Assembly: GCA_963743825.1 (NCBI GenBank)
Contig: CAVURC010000006.1
Coordinates: 124,001-188,000 of the forward strand
Direction of reading: 5' to 3'
Source: Sva-07 sp963743825
GTDB lineage: Bacteria > Actinomycetota > Acidimicrobiia > Acidimicrobiales > Ilumatobacteraceae
DNA length: 64,000 nucleotides
The notes under the pieces: generated by a model
What the model was told of the DNA's origin: nothing
Seen by the model: the letters and a program-made list of their open reading frames with translations, nothing else
The model's database searches: none
Translations under genes and position numbers: made by a program
Shown: positions 36,998-46,613 of the stretch, in pieces
How the letters are laid out: each line of letters starts with the position of its first letter
Position numbering within the stretch: position 1 is the first letter of the stretch

Positions 36998-38854
36998 GTG
37001 ACGGTTCCGGTGCAGTCCGAGTTGCAGGGCACGATTGTCGGCGTGTTCGTCGAGGCGGGTGCACCTGTTCGTCTCGGCCAGGTGCTGGCTCTGGTCGAGT
37101 CGATGAAGATGCACCACGAGATCACCGCATCGGTTGCGGGGCTGGTCGAGTCGGTGTCGATCGCGGACGGCGACACCGTTGCCGCGGGTCAGACGTTGTT
37201 CGTGCTTCTCGAAGGAGCAGCGCCTGACGGCGACCTGGGCGTGCCGGCACCGGTGGCGATCGGTCCTGTCGGGCTCGAGCGTGACGATCTCCGTGAAGTC
37301 CTCGATCGGCATGCACGAGGTCTCGACGAGCAGCGCCCCGACGCGGTTGCCCGCCGTCGATCACGCGGTCACCGCACCGCCCGGGAGAACATCACCGATC
37401 TGGTGGCCGACGGCTCGTTCGTCGAGTACGGCCCACTCGTCATCGCCGCGCAGCGTCGACGTCGTTCGGTGGAGGATCTCATCGCTGCGACACCGGCTGA
37501 CGGCCTGGTCGGCGGCATCGGCGATGTCAATGCCGACCTCTTCGGTGACGCTGCGCGCACCACCAAGTGCGTTGCGGTCTCGTACGACTACACGGTGCTC
37601 GCCGGCACGCAGGGAACGCAGAACCATCGCAAGAAGGACCGGTTGTTCGAGGTCGCCGAACAGTTGCGGATCCCGATCGTGTTCTTCACCGAGGGCGGGG
37701 GCGGACGACCGGGTGACACCGACGGGCTCGGCGTCAGTGGCCTCGACTGCCTCGCCTTCCGCTGGTTCGCCGAGCTGTCGGGGACGGTACCCCTCGTCGG
37801 GATCGCGTCGGGCTACTGCTTCGCCGGCAACGCAGCGATTCTCGGCTGCTGCGATGTCGTCATCGCCACGGAGGATTCGAACATCGGGATGGGTGGCCCG
37901 GCGATGATCGAAGGCGGTGGTCTCGGCGTGTTCGAACCAACGGCGATCGGGCCGATCGACGTACAGCGCGCCAACGGTGTGGTCGATGTCGTCGTCGCCG
38001 ACGAGGCCGAAGCGGTACAGGTCGCCAAGCAGTACCTGTCGTACTTCCAGGGGCGCACGACGGGATGGGAGTCGCCGGACCAGACGTTGCTGCGTGACGT
38101 CGTGCCGATCGACCGACTCAGGGCGTACGACATCCGTACGGCGATCGAGGGACTCTTCGACGTCGGTTCGGTGCTCGAGCTCCGTCGTGACTTCGGCGTC
38201 GGGATGGTGACGGCGCTGGCGCGCATCGAAGGACGCCCGATCGGTGTGGTGGCGAACAACCCCTCGCACCTCGCCGGTGCGATCGACTCCGACGGCGCCG
38301 ACAAGGCAGCCCGCTTCATGCAGCTCTGCGATGGCTTCGGACTGCCGATCGTCACGCTCGTCGACACGCCGGGGATGATGGTCGGCCCCGATGTGGAGGC
38401 CACGGCACTCGTTCGTCATTGCAGCCGGCTGTTCGTCACCGGGGCCAACCTCTCGGTGCCGATGGTGTCGGTGGTGACCCGCAAGTCGTACGGGCTCGGT
38501 GCGCAGGCGATGATGGGCGGTACCACCAAGGCGCCGCTGGCGTGCCTCGCATGGCCAACGGGCGAGTTCGGTGGCATGGGCCTCGAAGGTGCTGTTCGTC
38601 TCGGCTACCGCAAGGAACTCGAAGCCGTGACCGACGATGCCGAACGTGACGTGCTGTTCCGCGAGATGGTCGATCGGTTGTACGAGCACGGCAAGGCGGT
38701 CAGCGTCGCCACCCACTTCGAGATCGACGACGTCATCGATCCGGCCGACACCCGCCGCTGGATCGCGACCCTCTTCGACGCGTCCCCGGAGACCCATCGC
38801 GCGGCAATCGATCCGCTCGCCCCGCCCCGCCGCCCCAACATCGACACCTGGTGA
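36998..38854 (+). CDS. Acyl-CoA carboxyltransferase with its own N-terminal biotinyl domain
   Basis: 618 residues. The first about 70 form a biotin carrier domain with the biotinylated Lys37 in VESMKMHHE. A linker to about 125 leads to the two crotonase-like halves of an AccD/propionyl-CoA carboxylase beta subunit: LAGTQGTQNHRKKDRL and IPIVFFTEGGGGRPGD in the first, then FGLPIVTLVDTPGMMVGPDV in the second. Biotin carrier is usually fused to biotin carboxylase, not to carboxyltransferase, so the arrangement is unusual. The partner carboxylase must come from elsewhere. Confidence 0.9.
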   Translation: MTVPVQSELQGTIVGVFVEAGAPVRLGQVLALVESMKMHHEITASVAGLVESVSIADGDTVAAGQTLFVLLEGAAPDGDLGVPAPVAIGPVGLERDDLREVLDRHARGLDEQRPDAVARRRSRGHRTARENITDLVADGSFVEYGPLVIAAQRRRRSVEDLIAATPADGLVGGIGDVNADLFGDAARTTKCVAVSYDYTVLAGTQGTQNHRKKDRLFEVAEQLRIPIVFFTEGGGGRPGDTDGLGVSGLDCLAFRWFAELSGTVPLVGIASGYCFAGNAAILGCCDVVIATEDSNIGMGGPAMIEGGGLGVFEPTAIGPIDVQRANGVVDVVVADEAEAVQVAKQYLSYFQGRTTGWESPDQTLLRDVVPIDRLRAYDIRTAIEGLFDVGSVLELRRDFGVGMVTALARIEGRPIGVVANNPSHLAGAIDSDGADKAARFMQLCDGFGLPIVTLVDTPGMMVGPDVEATALVRHCSRLFVTGANLSVPMVSVVTRKSYGLGAQAMMGGTTKAPLACLAWPTGEFGGMGLEGAVRLGYRKELEAVTDDAERDVLFREMVDRLYEHGKAVSVATHFEIDDVIDPADTRRWIATLFDASPETHRAAIDPLAPPRRPNIDTW

Positions 38855-38875
38855 CCCCCGCAACGGGGCAAGACG

Positions 38876-39889
38876 TCAGGCGCCGCAGCCGGCGGCGAGG
38901 ACCTCGGTGAGTTCGGTGCCGTCGTACTCGAAGACGATCACCGACGACCCCTCGTAGTACCAGGCGTGGACGGCAACCTCCATGATGGCGTCGCCGTTGT
39001 AGTCGGCGACGTCGAGGATCCGGAAGCGCTCGATCAGCGGGAGGTCGTCCGGGCCCAGATCTTCGTCGACGAACGACTTCAGTACGGTCGACGACGCGCG
39101 GGTCGTGGCGTCGACGAGCAGGACCGACGAAAGGTCGCCGGGTGCGCCGCGAATCGTGTCCGCCGGCACGTACTCGAACACCACGAGCGCCTCGTCGTCG
39201 CCGTCGCCGTCGAGATCGGTCACCACGAGTTGGTCGACGGCACCGAGTGATGCGTCGACGGGGTCCCCGGTGAACGCGTCGGCACCGAGCGTTGCGTACG
39301 CGGCCGGAGCGCGAGGCGACACGGCGAGCGGGCGAGGGGTCAGCTCCCAACTCGGCGTCGGCAGCGCCACTGCGGCGTAGCCGAATCCGGGCGGATCGGG
39401 GAGCGGGACCGTGACGTCGATGGTCGGGCCGATCCGCTCGTCGACACAGGCTTCCGTCGACTCGCCGAGCAGTCCGGTCGTGTCCGGTCCGAGATTCGAG
39501 ACGGTGACCGCCGTTCCCGGGCCGATCGACGGCGCGACCGGGTCGCCGTTGGCGTCGACGGGTTCGACCCACTGCTCGAACTCCCAGGCGCCGAGCGACA
39601 ACCAGCCACCTTCCGTGCCGCCGACGAGGAGCGGCACGAGTGCGTCGGTCGGAGCACTCGGCGTCGTGTCAGGTGAGGTCGTGTCAGGTGGGGTCGCGGA
39701 GGTCGCAGGCGTGGTCTCGGCCGTCGTCGCAGTATTGGCGGGCAGCGAGGTGGCGGGCAGCGCCGTGGCAGTGACGGTCGAGGTGGTCGATGTCAACGTC
39801 GGGCCGGGGTTCGACGACTGTTCGGTGGTGCACGCCGCGCCGACGACCGCAACGCCGACAGCGAGCCCGAGAAGTCGACGACGGATCAT
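38876..39889 (-). CDS. Putative lipoprotein with FG-GAP-like segment
   Basis: 337 residues. Signal peptide with lipobox VVGAAC (Cys20), a Thr/Pro/Ser-rich linker to about residue 85, and a beta-rich region. It includes VVTDLDGDGDDEALVVFEYV and RILDVADYNGDAIMEVAVHA, calcium-loop-like FG-GAP/integrin-type repeats. It should sit on the outer face of the membrane. Last gene of the TetR-adjacent run, overlapping the metallo-hydrolase by ATGA. Function unknown. Confidence 0.8.
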   Translation of the reverse strand: MIRRRLLGLAVGVAVVGAACTTEQSSNPGPTLTSTTSTVTATALPATSLPANTATTAETTPATSATPPDTTSPDTTPSAPTDALVPLLVGGTEGGWLSLGAWEFEQWVEPVDANGDPVAPSIGPGTAVTVSNLGPDTTGLLGESTEACVDERIGPTIDVTVPLPDPPGFGYAAVALPTPSWELTPRPLAVSPRAPAAYATLGADAFTGDPVDASLGAVDQLVVTDLDGDGDDEALVVFEYVPADTIRGAPGDLSSVLLVDATTRASSTVLKSFVDEDLGPDDLPLIERFRILDVADYNGDAIMEVAVHAWYYEGSSVIVFEYDGTELTEVLAAGCGA

Positions 39890-40638
39890 CGGCTGCTCAC
39901 CGTGAACGAGTCGCCGGGCTCGACCAGGCCGAGGCGGTGGAGTTCGTCGATGGCGTCGAGTTCCGTGCGCAACTCGGTCGGCGGTGTGTCGAACCAGCGG
40001 GGGAGGCGTCGTCGCCCATCCTCGGGAGCGTAGGTCCCCCAGTGGATCGGCACGAGGAGCTCCGGCCGGATCAGTTTGGTGGCCATCGCGGCGCGCTGCG
40101 GGTTCAGGTGGCCTTCACCGAGGGTCGAACCCCATCCCCAGATCGGCAGGAACGCGACGTCGATGTCACCGAAGTCGGCCATCTCGTCGAAGAGGTCGGT
40201 GTCGCCGGGGAAGTAGATGCGACGTCCGGCGCCGCTGACGATGAAGCCCACCGGATCGGCGCTCACGCGCGAGTGGGGCCCGCGGCCGCGCTTGTGGGCT
40301 GCCGGCACCACCTCGACGGTGACGGGCCCCGCTTCGATCCGATCGCCGACCTCGATCTCGGTGACATCGGCGAAACCCGCCTTGCGCAGCAGCCTCGCCG
40401 AACCCATTGGCGTCAGCACCCGAGCCGATGGTCGCAGGCGCTTGAGCGAGGCAAGGTGCAGGTGGTCGACGTGGACGTGCGACAGGAGCACGAGATCGAC
40501 GTCGAAGGTCTCGGCGACAGGCTCGGGACGCCGTCGACGCAGATGAGCGACTCGCTTGGTGAGCAGCGGGTCGGTGAGCACCCGGTAGCCGTCGACGTCG
40601 ATCAACGTCGTGGCGTGGCCGACCCAGGTGAGTTCCAT
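39886..40638 (-). CDS. MBL-fold metallo-hydrolase, UlaG/NAPE-PLD-like
   Basis: 250 residues. The zinc motif is LLSHVHVDHLHLASLKRL (HxHxDH). Further ligands are in AAHKRGRG and IYFPGDTDLFDEM, and PELLVPIHWGTYAPEDG carries the last His. The start MELTWVGHATTLIDVDGYRV is typical of the UlaG/NAPE-phospholipase D-like branch. Substrates may be phospho-lipids or lactones; the neighbouring acyltransferase hints at lipids (inference). Confidence 0.9.
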   Translation of the reverse strand: MELTWVGHATTLIDVDGYRVLTDPLLTKRVAHLRRRRPEPVAETFDVDLVLLSHVHVDHLHLASLKRLRPSARVLTPMGSARLLRKAGFADVTEIEVGDRIEAGPVTVEVVPAAHKRGRGPHSRVSADPVGFIVSGAGRRIYFPGDTDLFDEMADFGDIDVAFLPIWGWGSTLGEGHLNPQRAAMATKLIRPELLVPIHWGTYAPEDGRRRLPRWFDTPPTELRTELDAIDELHRLGLVEPGDSFTVSSR

Positions 40639-40643
40639 CTGGC

Positions 40644-42781
40644 TCAGTCGTTCGACGTCGGAACCGGAATGGGTGGCGCCGTCGGTCGCTCAGGGATCGT
40701 CCACGGGGCGGGAGCGGTTCCGTCGTTGATCGACGCCATCCAGCGCTTGAACAGATGGTGGACCGTGGCTGCCCCGACGATCGGTTCGTCGGGGAGTTCG
40801 AAGCCCGCGGGGAACAGCAGGAACGGGTGGGTCTGGTTGCCGCCCATGCCGCCGTGGAACCCGATCAGTTCCTCGAACGCGGCGCCTTCGTCGGCGTGCG
40901 GGTCGTAGAAGCTGTTGACGAGGATGTCGGGAGCGTTGGTGAACGCGTCGGTGCGCCGGAGATGGTCGGCGGCGTTCGGTCCGAATCCGGCCAGCGGATC
41001 CTCGCCTTCGACGCGATCGTCGACCAGGTAGCGGATGCCGCTCCCGCCGATCACGAGCCCACCGAGTGACTCCGAGCGAACCAGGACGAAGCCGATCCCG
41101 GGATGCTCGGCGAGTCCGGCGATGAGGCCGGGGAACCGTGTGCCCAGCTGCTCCACCGTGGCACGCTCCTCGATGTCGGTGAACGACACGAGGCCGAGGT
41201 TGCCCGACGCGAGCACGATCACGTCGGCCTTCGACGCCTCGTCGGTCCCGCTCGCAGCCGCGAGTTCGTCGTCGTGAGCCGGCCCGAGCACGACGTCACC
41301 GTCGACCATGCGGTTGCGCGTCGCGGTGGCGAGCAACTTGCCGACACGGCTGTCCTTGTCGCGCACCGCTTCGGTGAGCGCGCCGTTCAAGTTGCCCCAC
41401 CCCTCCGACGACATCTCCGGCACGGCGATGTCGACATCGGCATCGATCAGTGAGTCGACGAGGTCCTCGAGGGTCATGTCGTACCGCTGCAGGAACGTGG
41501 AACCCTGGGTCTGGCCGTGGTCGGACAGCACGACGACGTGATACGGACGCGGAGCCTCGGCAATGGCGTATTCGAGACGGGCGAGTTGGCGGTCGAGACG
41601 GCGCAAGGTGTCGAGAGCCGTCGGTGCGAAGAGACCCGAGTGGTGTGCGACCTCGTCGTAGCCGACGAAGTCGGCGTAGGCCGATGGCACACCGCGGTAC
41701 ACGTCGCTCATGAGGGTGTAGACGGTGATGTCGCGCAGGATCGTGGTCGTCGCGGCTCGCAGGATCGGGTAGATCCCTCTGCGATCGAGTCGCGGCACGA
41801 CGTTGCGCCGTCGGGTGCGCGCGGCGGTCGACGATCTTCGCGCCATGCGTCGGCAATGGTGAGCGTGATGAGCCGACTGATCGCGTACGGATCCGACAGG
41901 AAGTAGTTGGCCGTCTTGTGGCTGTGCTTGCTGCGGTCGAGCAGGGTGCTGAACGTGATCGCCGACTCGACGCTGTCGCCGGAGAACACGTTCGAGCGCG
42001 ACACGCCACCATCGGCGAGGAGCCCGTGCCCGTCGGACTGGCGGGCCTCGATCTCGGCGGCATCCTTGGGCCGGTTCGACGTGAAGACCTTGCCGGCCTC
42101 CTTGTCGTACCAGCGGAAGGCCGGCATGTTGTGGTTGTTCCCGTGCAGGATCCCGGCCTGACTTGCACCCGTTTGCGACGAGAGGTCGCACTCCCAGCCC
42201 GTGATGCGATGCGAGCCGTCCTGCACCCAGCGGGCGAGGGTCGGGGCGTGCCCGTTGGCGATCGCTTGACGGACCACCGGCTCGGCGAGACCGTCGATCT
42301 GGAGGAAGAGGATGCCGGGCACATCGGTGGGCGTCGGCGGCTCGAGCCGGTTCACCATCCGGCGGACAGTCTGGCGCTGCCAGACTGCATCGTCGTCGAC
42401 CGAGAGCCAGGTGCTGACGGCGATGCCGATGACCGTCATGAGGAACGAGGCGATGATGGCGGCCACGACGGTGTCGATGGTCAGCCCGTCGAGAATCTCA
42501 CTCGCCAGCCACAGGATCAGCCCGTTGGCCACGAGGCCGAGGAGCCCGGCCGTCCACAGGATGATGCGTGAGAAGAAGCGCGAGATGATCGGCCACAGCA
42601 CCGCGTTGAGGACGGACAGGATGATCGCCGAGTACAGCGCCGTACGCAGATTGGCGATCGAGATGCTGGGCAGGATCCACGCGATCAGCCAGAAGCTGAA
42701 TGCCGTGATCAGGAACTCCACGACATGGCGGCGAAGCGGAATCCGCCCCGGTGTGCGGCGGGGCAGTGTCGGCGTGGTCAC
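40644..42781 (-). CDS. Holin-like membrane domain fused to a phosphodiesterase/alkaline phosphatase-type domain, frameshifted
   Basis: About 712 residues. The first about 135 hold four membrane helices (FLITAFSFWLIAWILPSISI; YSAIILSVLNAVLWPIISRF; ILWTAGLLGLVANGLILWLA) in the arrangement of the phage-holin-4-type superfamily. The rest is an alkaline-phosphatase-fold domain: GILFLQIDGLAEPVVRQAIA (metal Asp), SSQTGASQAGILHGNNHNMP (nucleophile region), VVLSDHGQTQGST (metal Asp/His). One frame change at about 41830. GTG 42781 follows a TATCCT hexamer by nine bases, so an internal leaderless promoter is possible. Confidence 0.88.
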
Positions 42782-42789
42782 GGCTCGCA

Positions 42790-42795
42790 CAGGAT
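42790..42795 (-). promoter_or_regulatory. Possible internal -10 before the holin-phosphodiesterase gene
   Basis: TATCCT on the minus strand, nine bases before GTG 42781 and within the 44-base gap to the acyltransferase gene. Confidence 0.4.
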
Positions 42796-42825
42796 ACGCG
42801 ACGCGGTCGTGCCGGCTGCTCGCGA

Positions 42826-43824
42826 TCAACCGAGGTCGGGCCAGCGGCGCTGCTGACGGCGCCGTAGCCCAGCGGTGCCGAGCTTGCGGCGTTCGGCCAG
42901 CGCCCAGTCGCGTCGCCACCCGGTGTGCTCCGGCCCGGTCAACGGCGGGTTGGTGCCGGCGGCAGCACGCTGGCGGGCAGTCCAGAAGTCGGTGATCGCC
43001 TCGTCGCCGAGCGTGGTGACGGCTGCCTCGATGCGAGCGCTGAACCGTCGAGTCGATTCGCCCTCGTCCGAGCGCAGCGGAGCACCGAAGACCACCTTCG
43101 TGCGACCGGGCTTCGGGCGCTTCATCCCCTTGCCGAAGATGGCGCCGGTGCCGTCGATGAACACGGGCACCACGGGTGCGCCGGTGCGGGCGGACAGATA
43201 GGCGGCGCCGCCTTTGAAGTCCTGACCCCAACCATCGGGCGAACGCCCGCCCTCCGGGTAGATCACGAGGCTGTAGCCATCGTCGACGAGGCCCATGATG
43301 AGATCGGACGACTTCCTGCCCGTGAGTTCGCGATCGATGGGGATCGCGTTCAGCGACAACGCCGACAGCGTCGCCTTCCACTTCTTGTCGAAGAAGTAGT
43401 CGGCCGCCGCTGCAACCACGAGCTTGCGCCGCCAGGCACTCGGCACCGAGCGGATCATGAGTCCGGTGTCGAGGTGGCTGTGGTGGTTCGGGGCGAAGAT
43501 GACGGGTGGAGGATGCTCGAGCGACGTGAGATCGGCGAGCCGGTCGGTACCGACGATCTCCGGCGACGTGAGGACGCGGGCAGTCAGGCGGATCGGGCCC
43601 TCGATGATCGCGTTGCGCACCGACGATGCGAGCGGACGTCGGGCCCAGTCGGTGTCGTAGTGGGCGCCGAGACCGGAGACCTCTGGTGGCACTTCGACGC
43701 CGCGGGGCACCGTTGGTGTGCGGTACGGGAACCCGAAGTTGCGCAGTGGCATCGCCGCGCGGCGCACTGCGTCCTCGGCGACGCCGGCAGCCCGTTGGGC
43801 CCGCTGCAGGTTCCGGTCGACCAT
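42826..43824 (-). CDS. 1-acylglycerol-3-phosphate acyltransferase-like (PlsC family) protein
   Basis: 332 residues. The catalytic motif IFAPNHHSHLDTGLMI (HxxxxD) and the substrate motif LVIYPEGGRSPDG place it in the PlsC acyltransferase family, and PVVPVFIDGTGAIFGKG is the third block. Unlike many PlsC it has a 90-residue N-terminal extension and lacks a clear membrane helix. It would acylate a lysophosphatidate or related lipid. Starts six bases after the LarA-like gene. Confidence 0.9.
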   Translation of the reverse strand: MVDRNLQRAQRAAGVAEDAVRRAAMPLRNFGFPYRTPTVPRGVEVPPEVSGLGAHYDTDWARRPLASSVRNAIIEGPIRLTARVLTSPEIVGTDRLADLTSLEHPPPVIFAPNHHSHLDTGLMIRSVPSAWRRKLVVAAAADYFFDKKWKATLSALSLNAIPIDRELTGRKSSDLIMGLVDDGYSLVIYPEGGRSPDGWGQDFKGGAAYLSARTGAPVVPVFIDGTGAIFGKGMKRPKPGRTKVVFGAPLRSDEGESTRRFSARIEAAVTTLGDEAITDFWTARQRAAAGTNPPLTGPEHTGWRRDWALAERRKLGTAGLRRRQQRRWPDLG

Positions 43825-43830
43825 CGGGTC

Positions 43831-45417
43831 CTACTTCACGTCCGCGAGCATCAGGGGCGGTGTCTTCATGTGAGTGATCGTCGGATGGCGCCCGACGGTG
43901 TCGGAGGCGATCTCGAGCGCATCGTTCATCGTCGACGCCGGCGTGAAGCCGAGCTTGCGGACCGTCGCCGCGTCGCCACCGACGATGATCACCTTGCCGA
44001 CGTGCTTCATCGCATGGCTGCCCCAGTACCACATGTAGAACGGGTGCACGCCGTGGTAGGCGTTGGTGGTCCGGTACAGGTGGCGGTACCAGTCGTCCTC
44101 GGCGTACTGCTTCTCCCACTTCTGCGACATGACGTGCGGGTCGGTGGTGTCGGCCAGCACCTCCTCGAAGAAGTCGATGTAGCTCGGGTGGTGTACCGGG
44201 TGGAACTCGTTGGTGGTCGGATGCGTGAGAATCAACACGCCACCCTCCCGCACGAGCGGCTTGCCCCGGTAGAGGTTGAAGAAGTAGCCCAGCCCGGTGC
44301 ACATCACGAGGATCGGGTTCATGATCGAGTTCACGTTGTAGGGGCAGATGTACGGGATCCCCAGCATGAGGATGTCGGTCTGCCCCTCGACCTCGACGAG
44401 TTGCTGGTCGTACACGTTCTGGGTCGTGATCTTGTGGACGGCCTCGACCTCGCCGCACTGGATGCTGGTCATCTGGTGCGGAGCTTCGATGTTGTGGAAG
44501 ATCTTGCGGGCCATCCGCGGCGGCGCCTTGGCGACCGACTTGGCGGTGGCGAGGTAGAGCGCTCGGTCCTTCGCATTCCACTCCCACTCCCGCTTGGCGA
44601 GGAACTCGAAGGGCTGCGGGAACGTGTCGGTGTTCAGCGTGGTCTCGATCTGGAACACCTTGGGGCCGTGGTCACGCATCACCTTGCCCATGCGCCACGT
44701 GCTCTTGTGGAGCTCGGAGGCGTGCTGGTCCATGAACGAGTGCGACGCCTCCATCGTGGTGGGGTTGTGGTGGTGGCGAAGCGATCGGTAGCTGGCCAGG
44801 CCCACGGCGGTCGACTTCCAGCCACCGTCCATGGCGACGAGGTTGATGTTGACGTAGATCAGCAGGTCGGATTCGGCGGCGCGCTTGTTGATCTCGATTT
44901 CCTCACCCTGGTCGGTGGTGCCGAGGAACGCGAGGTTGTCGGGGTCTTCGGCATCGTGCTGGAACAGCAGGCCACGCGGCTCGAACGCGTCGTACACGCG
45001 GTCGCCGAGGGCGTGGCGCAGTTCGAACTCGTGCATCCGGCGGTGCAGGGCGAGCGCGGCGATGAGGTGCACGTCGTCGACGCCTGCGTCGGCGGCCATC
45101 GTCAACACCTGCTCGATGATCCGCTGGCGCAGGTCGGGGCGCCGCATCTTCGGAAGGGGAAGCGACACGTCGTCGAACGCAATGGTGAGCTTCATGCCGG
45201 GAAACAGCAGCGACGGCAGCGGATCCATGTCGATCGGATTCAGCAGCGCGGTCCTGATCGCACCGTCGACGTCGTCGATGGCGTCGTGGGGCTCCGGCGC
45301 GTAGATCACACGGCTGCGGTCGGCCGGCAGCTTCTCCAACCGGAAGCCTTCCCCGTGCCAGAACAGTGTGGGCGGCGTCGAGCGGTCGACGTCGAGTACG
45401 AATCCAGGGCGAGGCAT
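43831..45417 (-). CDS. LarA-like (lactate-racemase-family, DUF2088) protein
   Basis: 528 residues. The N-terminal domain reads KLTIAFDDVSLPLPKMRRPD (residues 76-95), then HLIAALALHRRMHEFEL, and DGGWKS at 197-202. The Lys201 matches the lysine that carries the nickel-pincer cofactor in LarA (GGRKS), and nearby HHH at 215-217 could supply the second ligand (family comparison from memory). LarA racemises 2-hydroxy acids; here the reaction is unknown. No larB/C/E genes are in the window. TGATG overlap with the alcohol dehydrogenase gene. Confidence 0.82.
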   Translation of the reverse strand: MPRPGFVLDVDRSTPPTLFWHGEGFRLEKLPADRSRVIYAPEPHDAIDDVDGAIRTALLNPIDMDPLPSLLFPGMKLTIAFDDVSLPLPKMRRPDLRQRIIEQVLTMAADAGVDDVHLIAALALHRRMHEFELRHALGDRVYDAFEPRGLLFQHDAEDPDNLAFLGTTDQGEEIEINKRAAESDLLIYVNINLVAMDGGWKSTAVGLASYRSLRHHHNPTTMEASHSFMDQHASELHKSTWRMGKVMRDHGPKVFQIETTLNTDTFPQPFEFLAKREWEWNAKDRALYLATAKSVAKAPPRMARKIFHNIEAPHQMTSIQCGEVEAVHKITTQNVYDQQLVEVEGQTDILMLGIPYICPYNVNSIMNPILVMCTGLGYFFNLYRGKPLVREGGVLILTHPTTNEFHPVHHPSYIDFFEEVLADTTDPHVMSQKWEKQYAEDDWYRHLYRTTNAYHGVHPFYMWYWGSHAMKHVGKVIIVGGDAATVRKLGFTPASTMNDALEIASDTVGRHPTITHMKTPPLMLADVK

Positions 45418-46613
45418 CAGGTGTCTCCAGTGCGCAGATCGAAGGCAATTTTCACGGCGCCGCGGCGGCCGGCGGTGGCGGCGTGGGCGATGGCGTCGAC
45501 GTGGTCGGACAGGGGATAGGTGGCCGAGAGCAGCCGCTCGGCTTCGACGGCGTTCGCAGTCTCGATGGCGAGGTCGAACGTGCGGACCGTCCGGCCGTCG
45601 GCGAGGTGCTCGGTGCCGTAGGTGTACGCGCCCTTGAGCTCGGTCTCGCGATGCCACAGCCCGGTGAGATCGAGCGTGACGTCGGCGGGCATCCCGAGGA
45701 GCACGACGCGGCCACGCGGTCGGGTGATGTGCAGCGAGGCGGTGATGGAGTCGCTGGTGCCGACGGCGTCGATCGTCACGTGGGCGCCAGAACTGAGGTG
45801 GTCGCCGATCAGGTGGCAGCCCGTGACGCGTCGAACCGCACGCTGGAGCCCGTCGGGCCCGACGACGACGTCGGCGCCGTAGGCCTTGGCCAGCATCTGT
45901 TGATGCGGGTACCGGGCGCCGACGATGATCTCCACGTCGGGGACGTAGCGGCGCAGGCCGGCGATCGCGGCGAGGCCCATCGTGCCGGCGCCGAGCACGG
46001 CCACCACTGCGGGGCGGCTGGTGTCCTGGCGGGCGGCGACGACGGGAGCGGCGAGCAGCGCCGCGTGGATGCCGCCGGCGAACGGTTCGACGAGCACGGC
46101 ACGTTCGTCGGGCATGTCGCCGATGCGATGGAGCTGTGACTCGTGCGCGACGAACTCGGGCGCCCAGCCGCCACCGGTCGAGCAGCAGAATCCGGTCTGG
46201 ATGCCGGGTTCGAGCGGTCCGGTTGCGAGGTGGGCGTAGTCGTCGCCGTCGCCGGGGGCGGCGCCGGGGAACGGGGGAGCGAAGCCGCGTGCCTCGTGGC
46301 CGAGGACCGGCTCGAGGATCACCCGGGTGCCGTCGTCGAGTTCGCCGACCACCTCGTGGCCGGGTACGAACGGGAACGACACCACGTCGTCGAAGTACAG
46401 CGACGCGTGTCCCTCGACGAGCGACAGGTCGGAGCCGCAGATTCCGGCGAGGCGGGTGTGGACCCGGTGCCAGCCCGGCCCGGGAAGGACGGGTTCGTCG
46501 ACGCTCGTGTAGGCGAGTGGGCCGAGCTTGGTGGCGGTGATCGGCGAGATCGCCGACGCGATCCGCGCCATACCGATCTTCGGCACCGACCGGGAGACCT
46601 GGAGTGCCTTCAT
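45417..46613 (-). CDS. Zinc-type alcohol dehydrogenase (MDR)
   Basis: 398 residues. RLAGICGSDLSLVEGH carries the catalytic zinc Cys, and FPFVPGHEVVGELDDG the His-Glu pair. ATGPLEPGIQTGFCCSTGGG contributes a loop with extra Cys, though the four-Cys structural zinc is not obvious. The nucleotide motif is VVAVLGAGTMGLAAIAGL. It would oxidise or reduce an alcohol/aldehyde. ATGA overlap with the acyl-reductase gene just upstream, and one-base overlap with the LarA-like gene downstream, indicate coupled translation. Confidence 0.92.
   Translation of the reverse strand: MKALQVSRSVPKIGMARIASAISPITATKLGPLAYTSVDEPVLPGPGWHRVHTRLAGICGSDLSLVEGHASLYFDDVVSFPFVPGHEVVGELDDGTRVILEPVLGHEARGFAPPFPGAAPGDGDDYAHLATGPLEPGIQTGFCCSTGGGWAPEFVAHESQLHRIGDMPDERAVLVEPFAGGIHAALLAAPVVAARQDTSRPAVVAVLGAGTMGLAAIAGLRRYVPDVEIIVGARYPHQQMLAKAYGADVVVGPDGLQRAVRRVTGCHLIGDHLSSGAHVTIDAVGTSDSITASLHITRPRGRVVLLGMPADVTLDLTGLWHRETELKGAYTYGTEHLADGRTVRTFDLAIETANAVEAERLLSATYPLSDHVDAIAHAATAGRRGAVKIAFDLRTGDT

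Noticed and set aside
42925..45519. Long plus-strand open frame opposite the acyltransferase and LarA-like genes
   Set aside because: No recognisable motifs; both minus-strand genes have conserved catalytic motifs throughout the same span.
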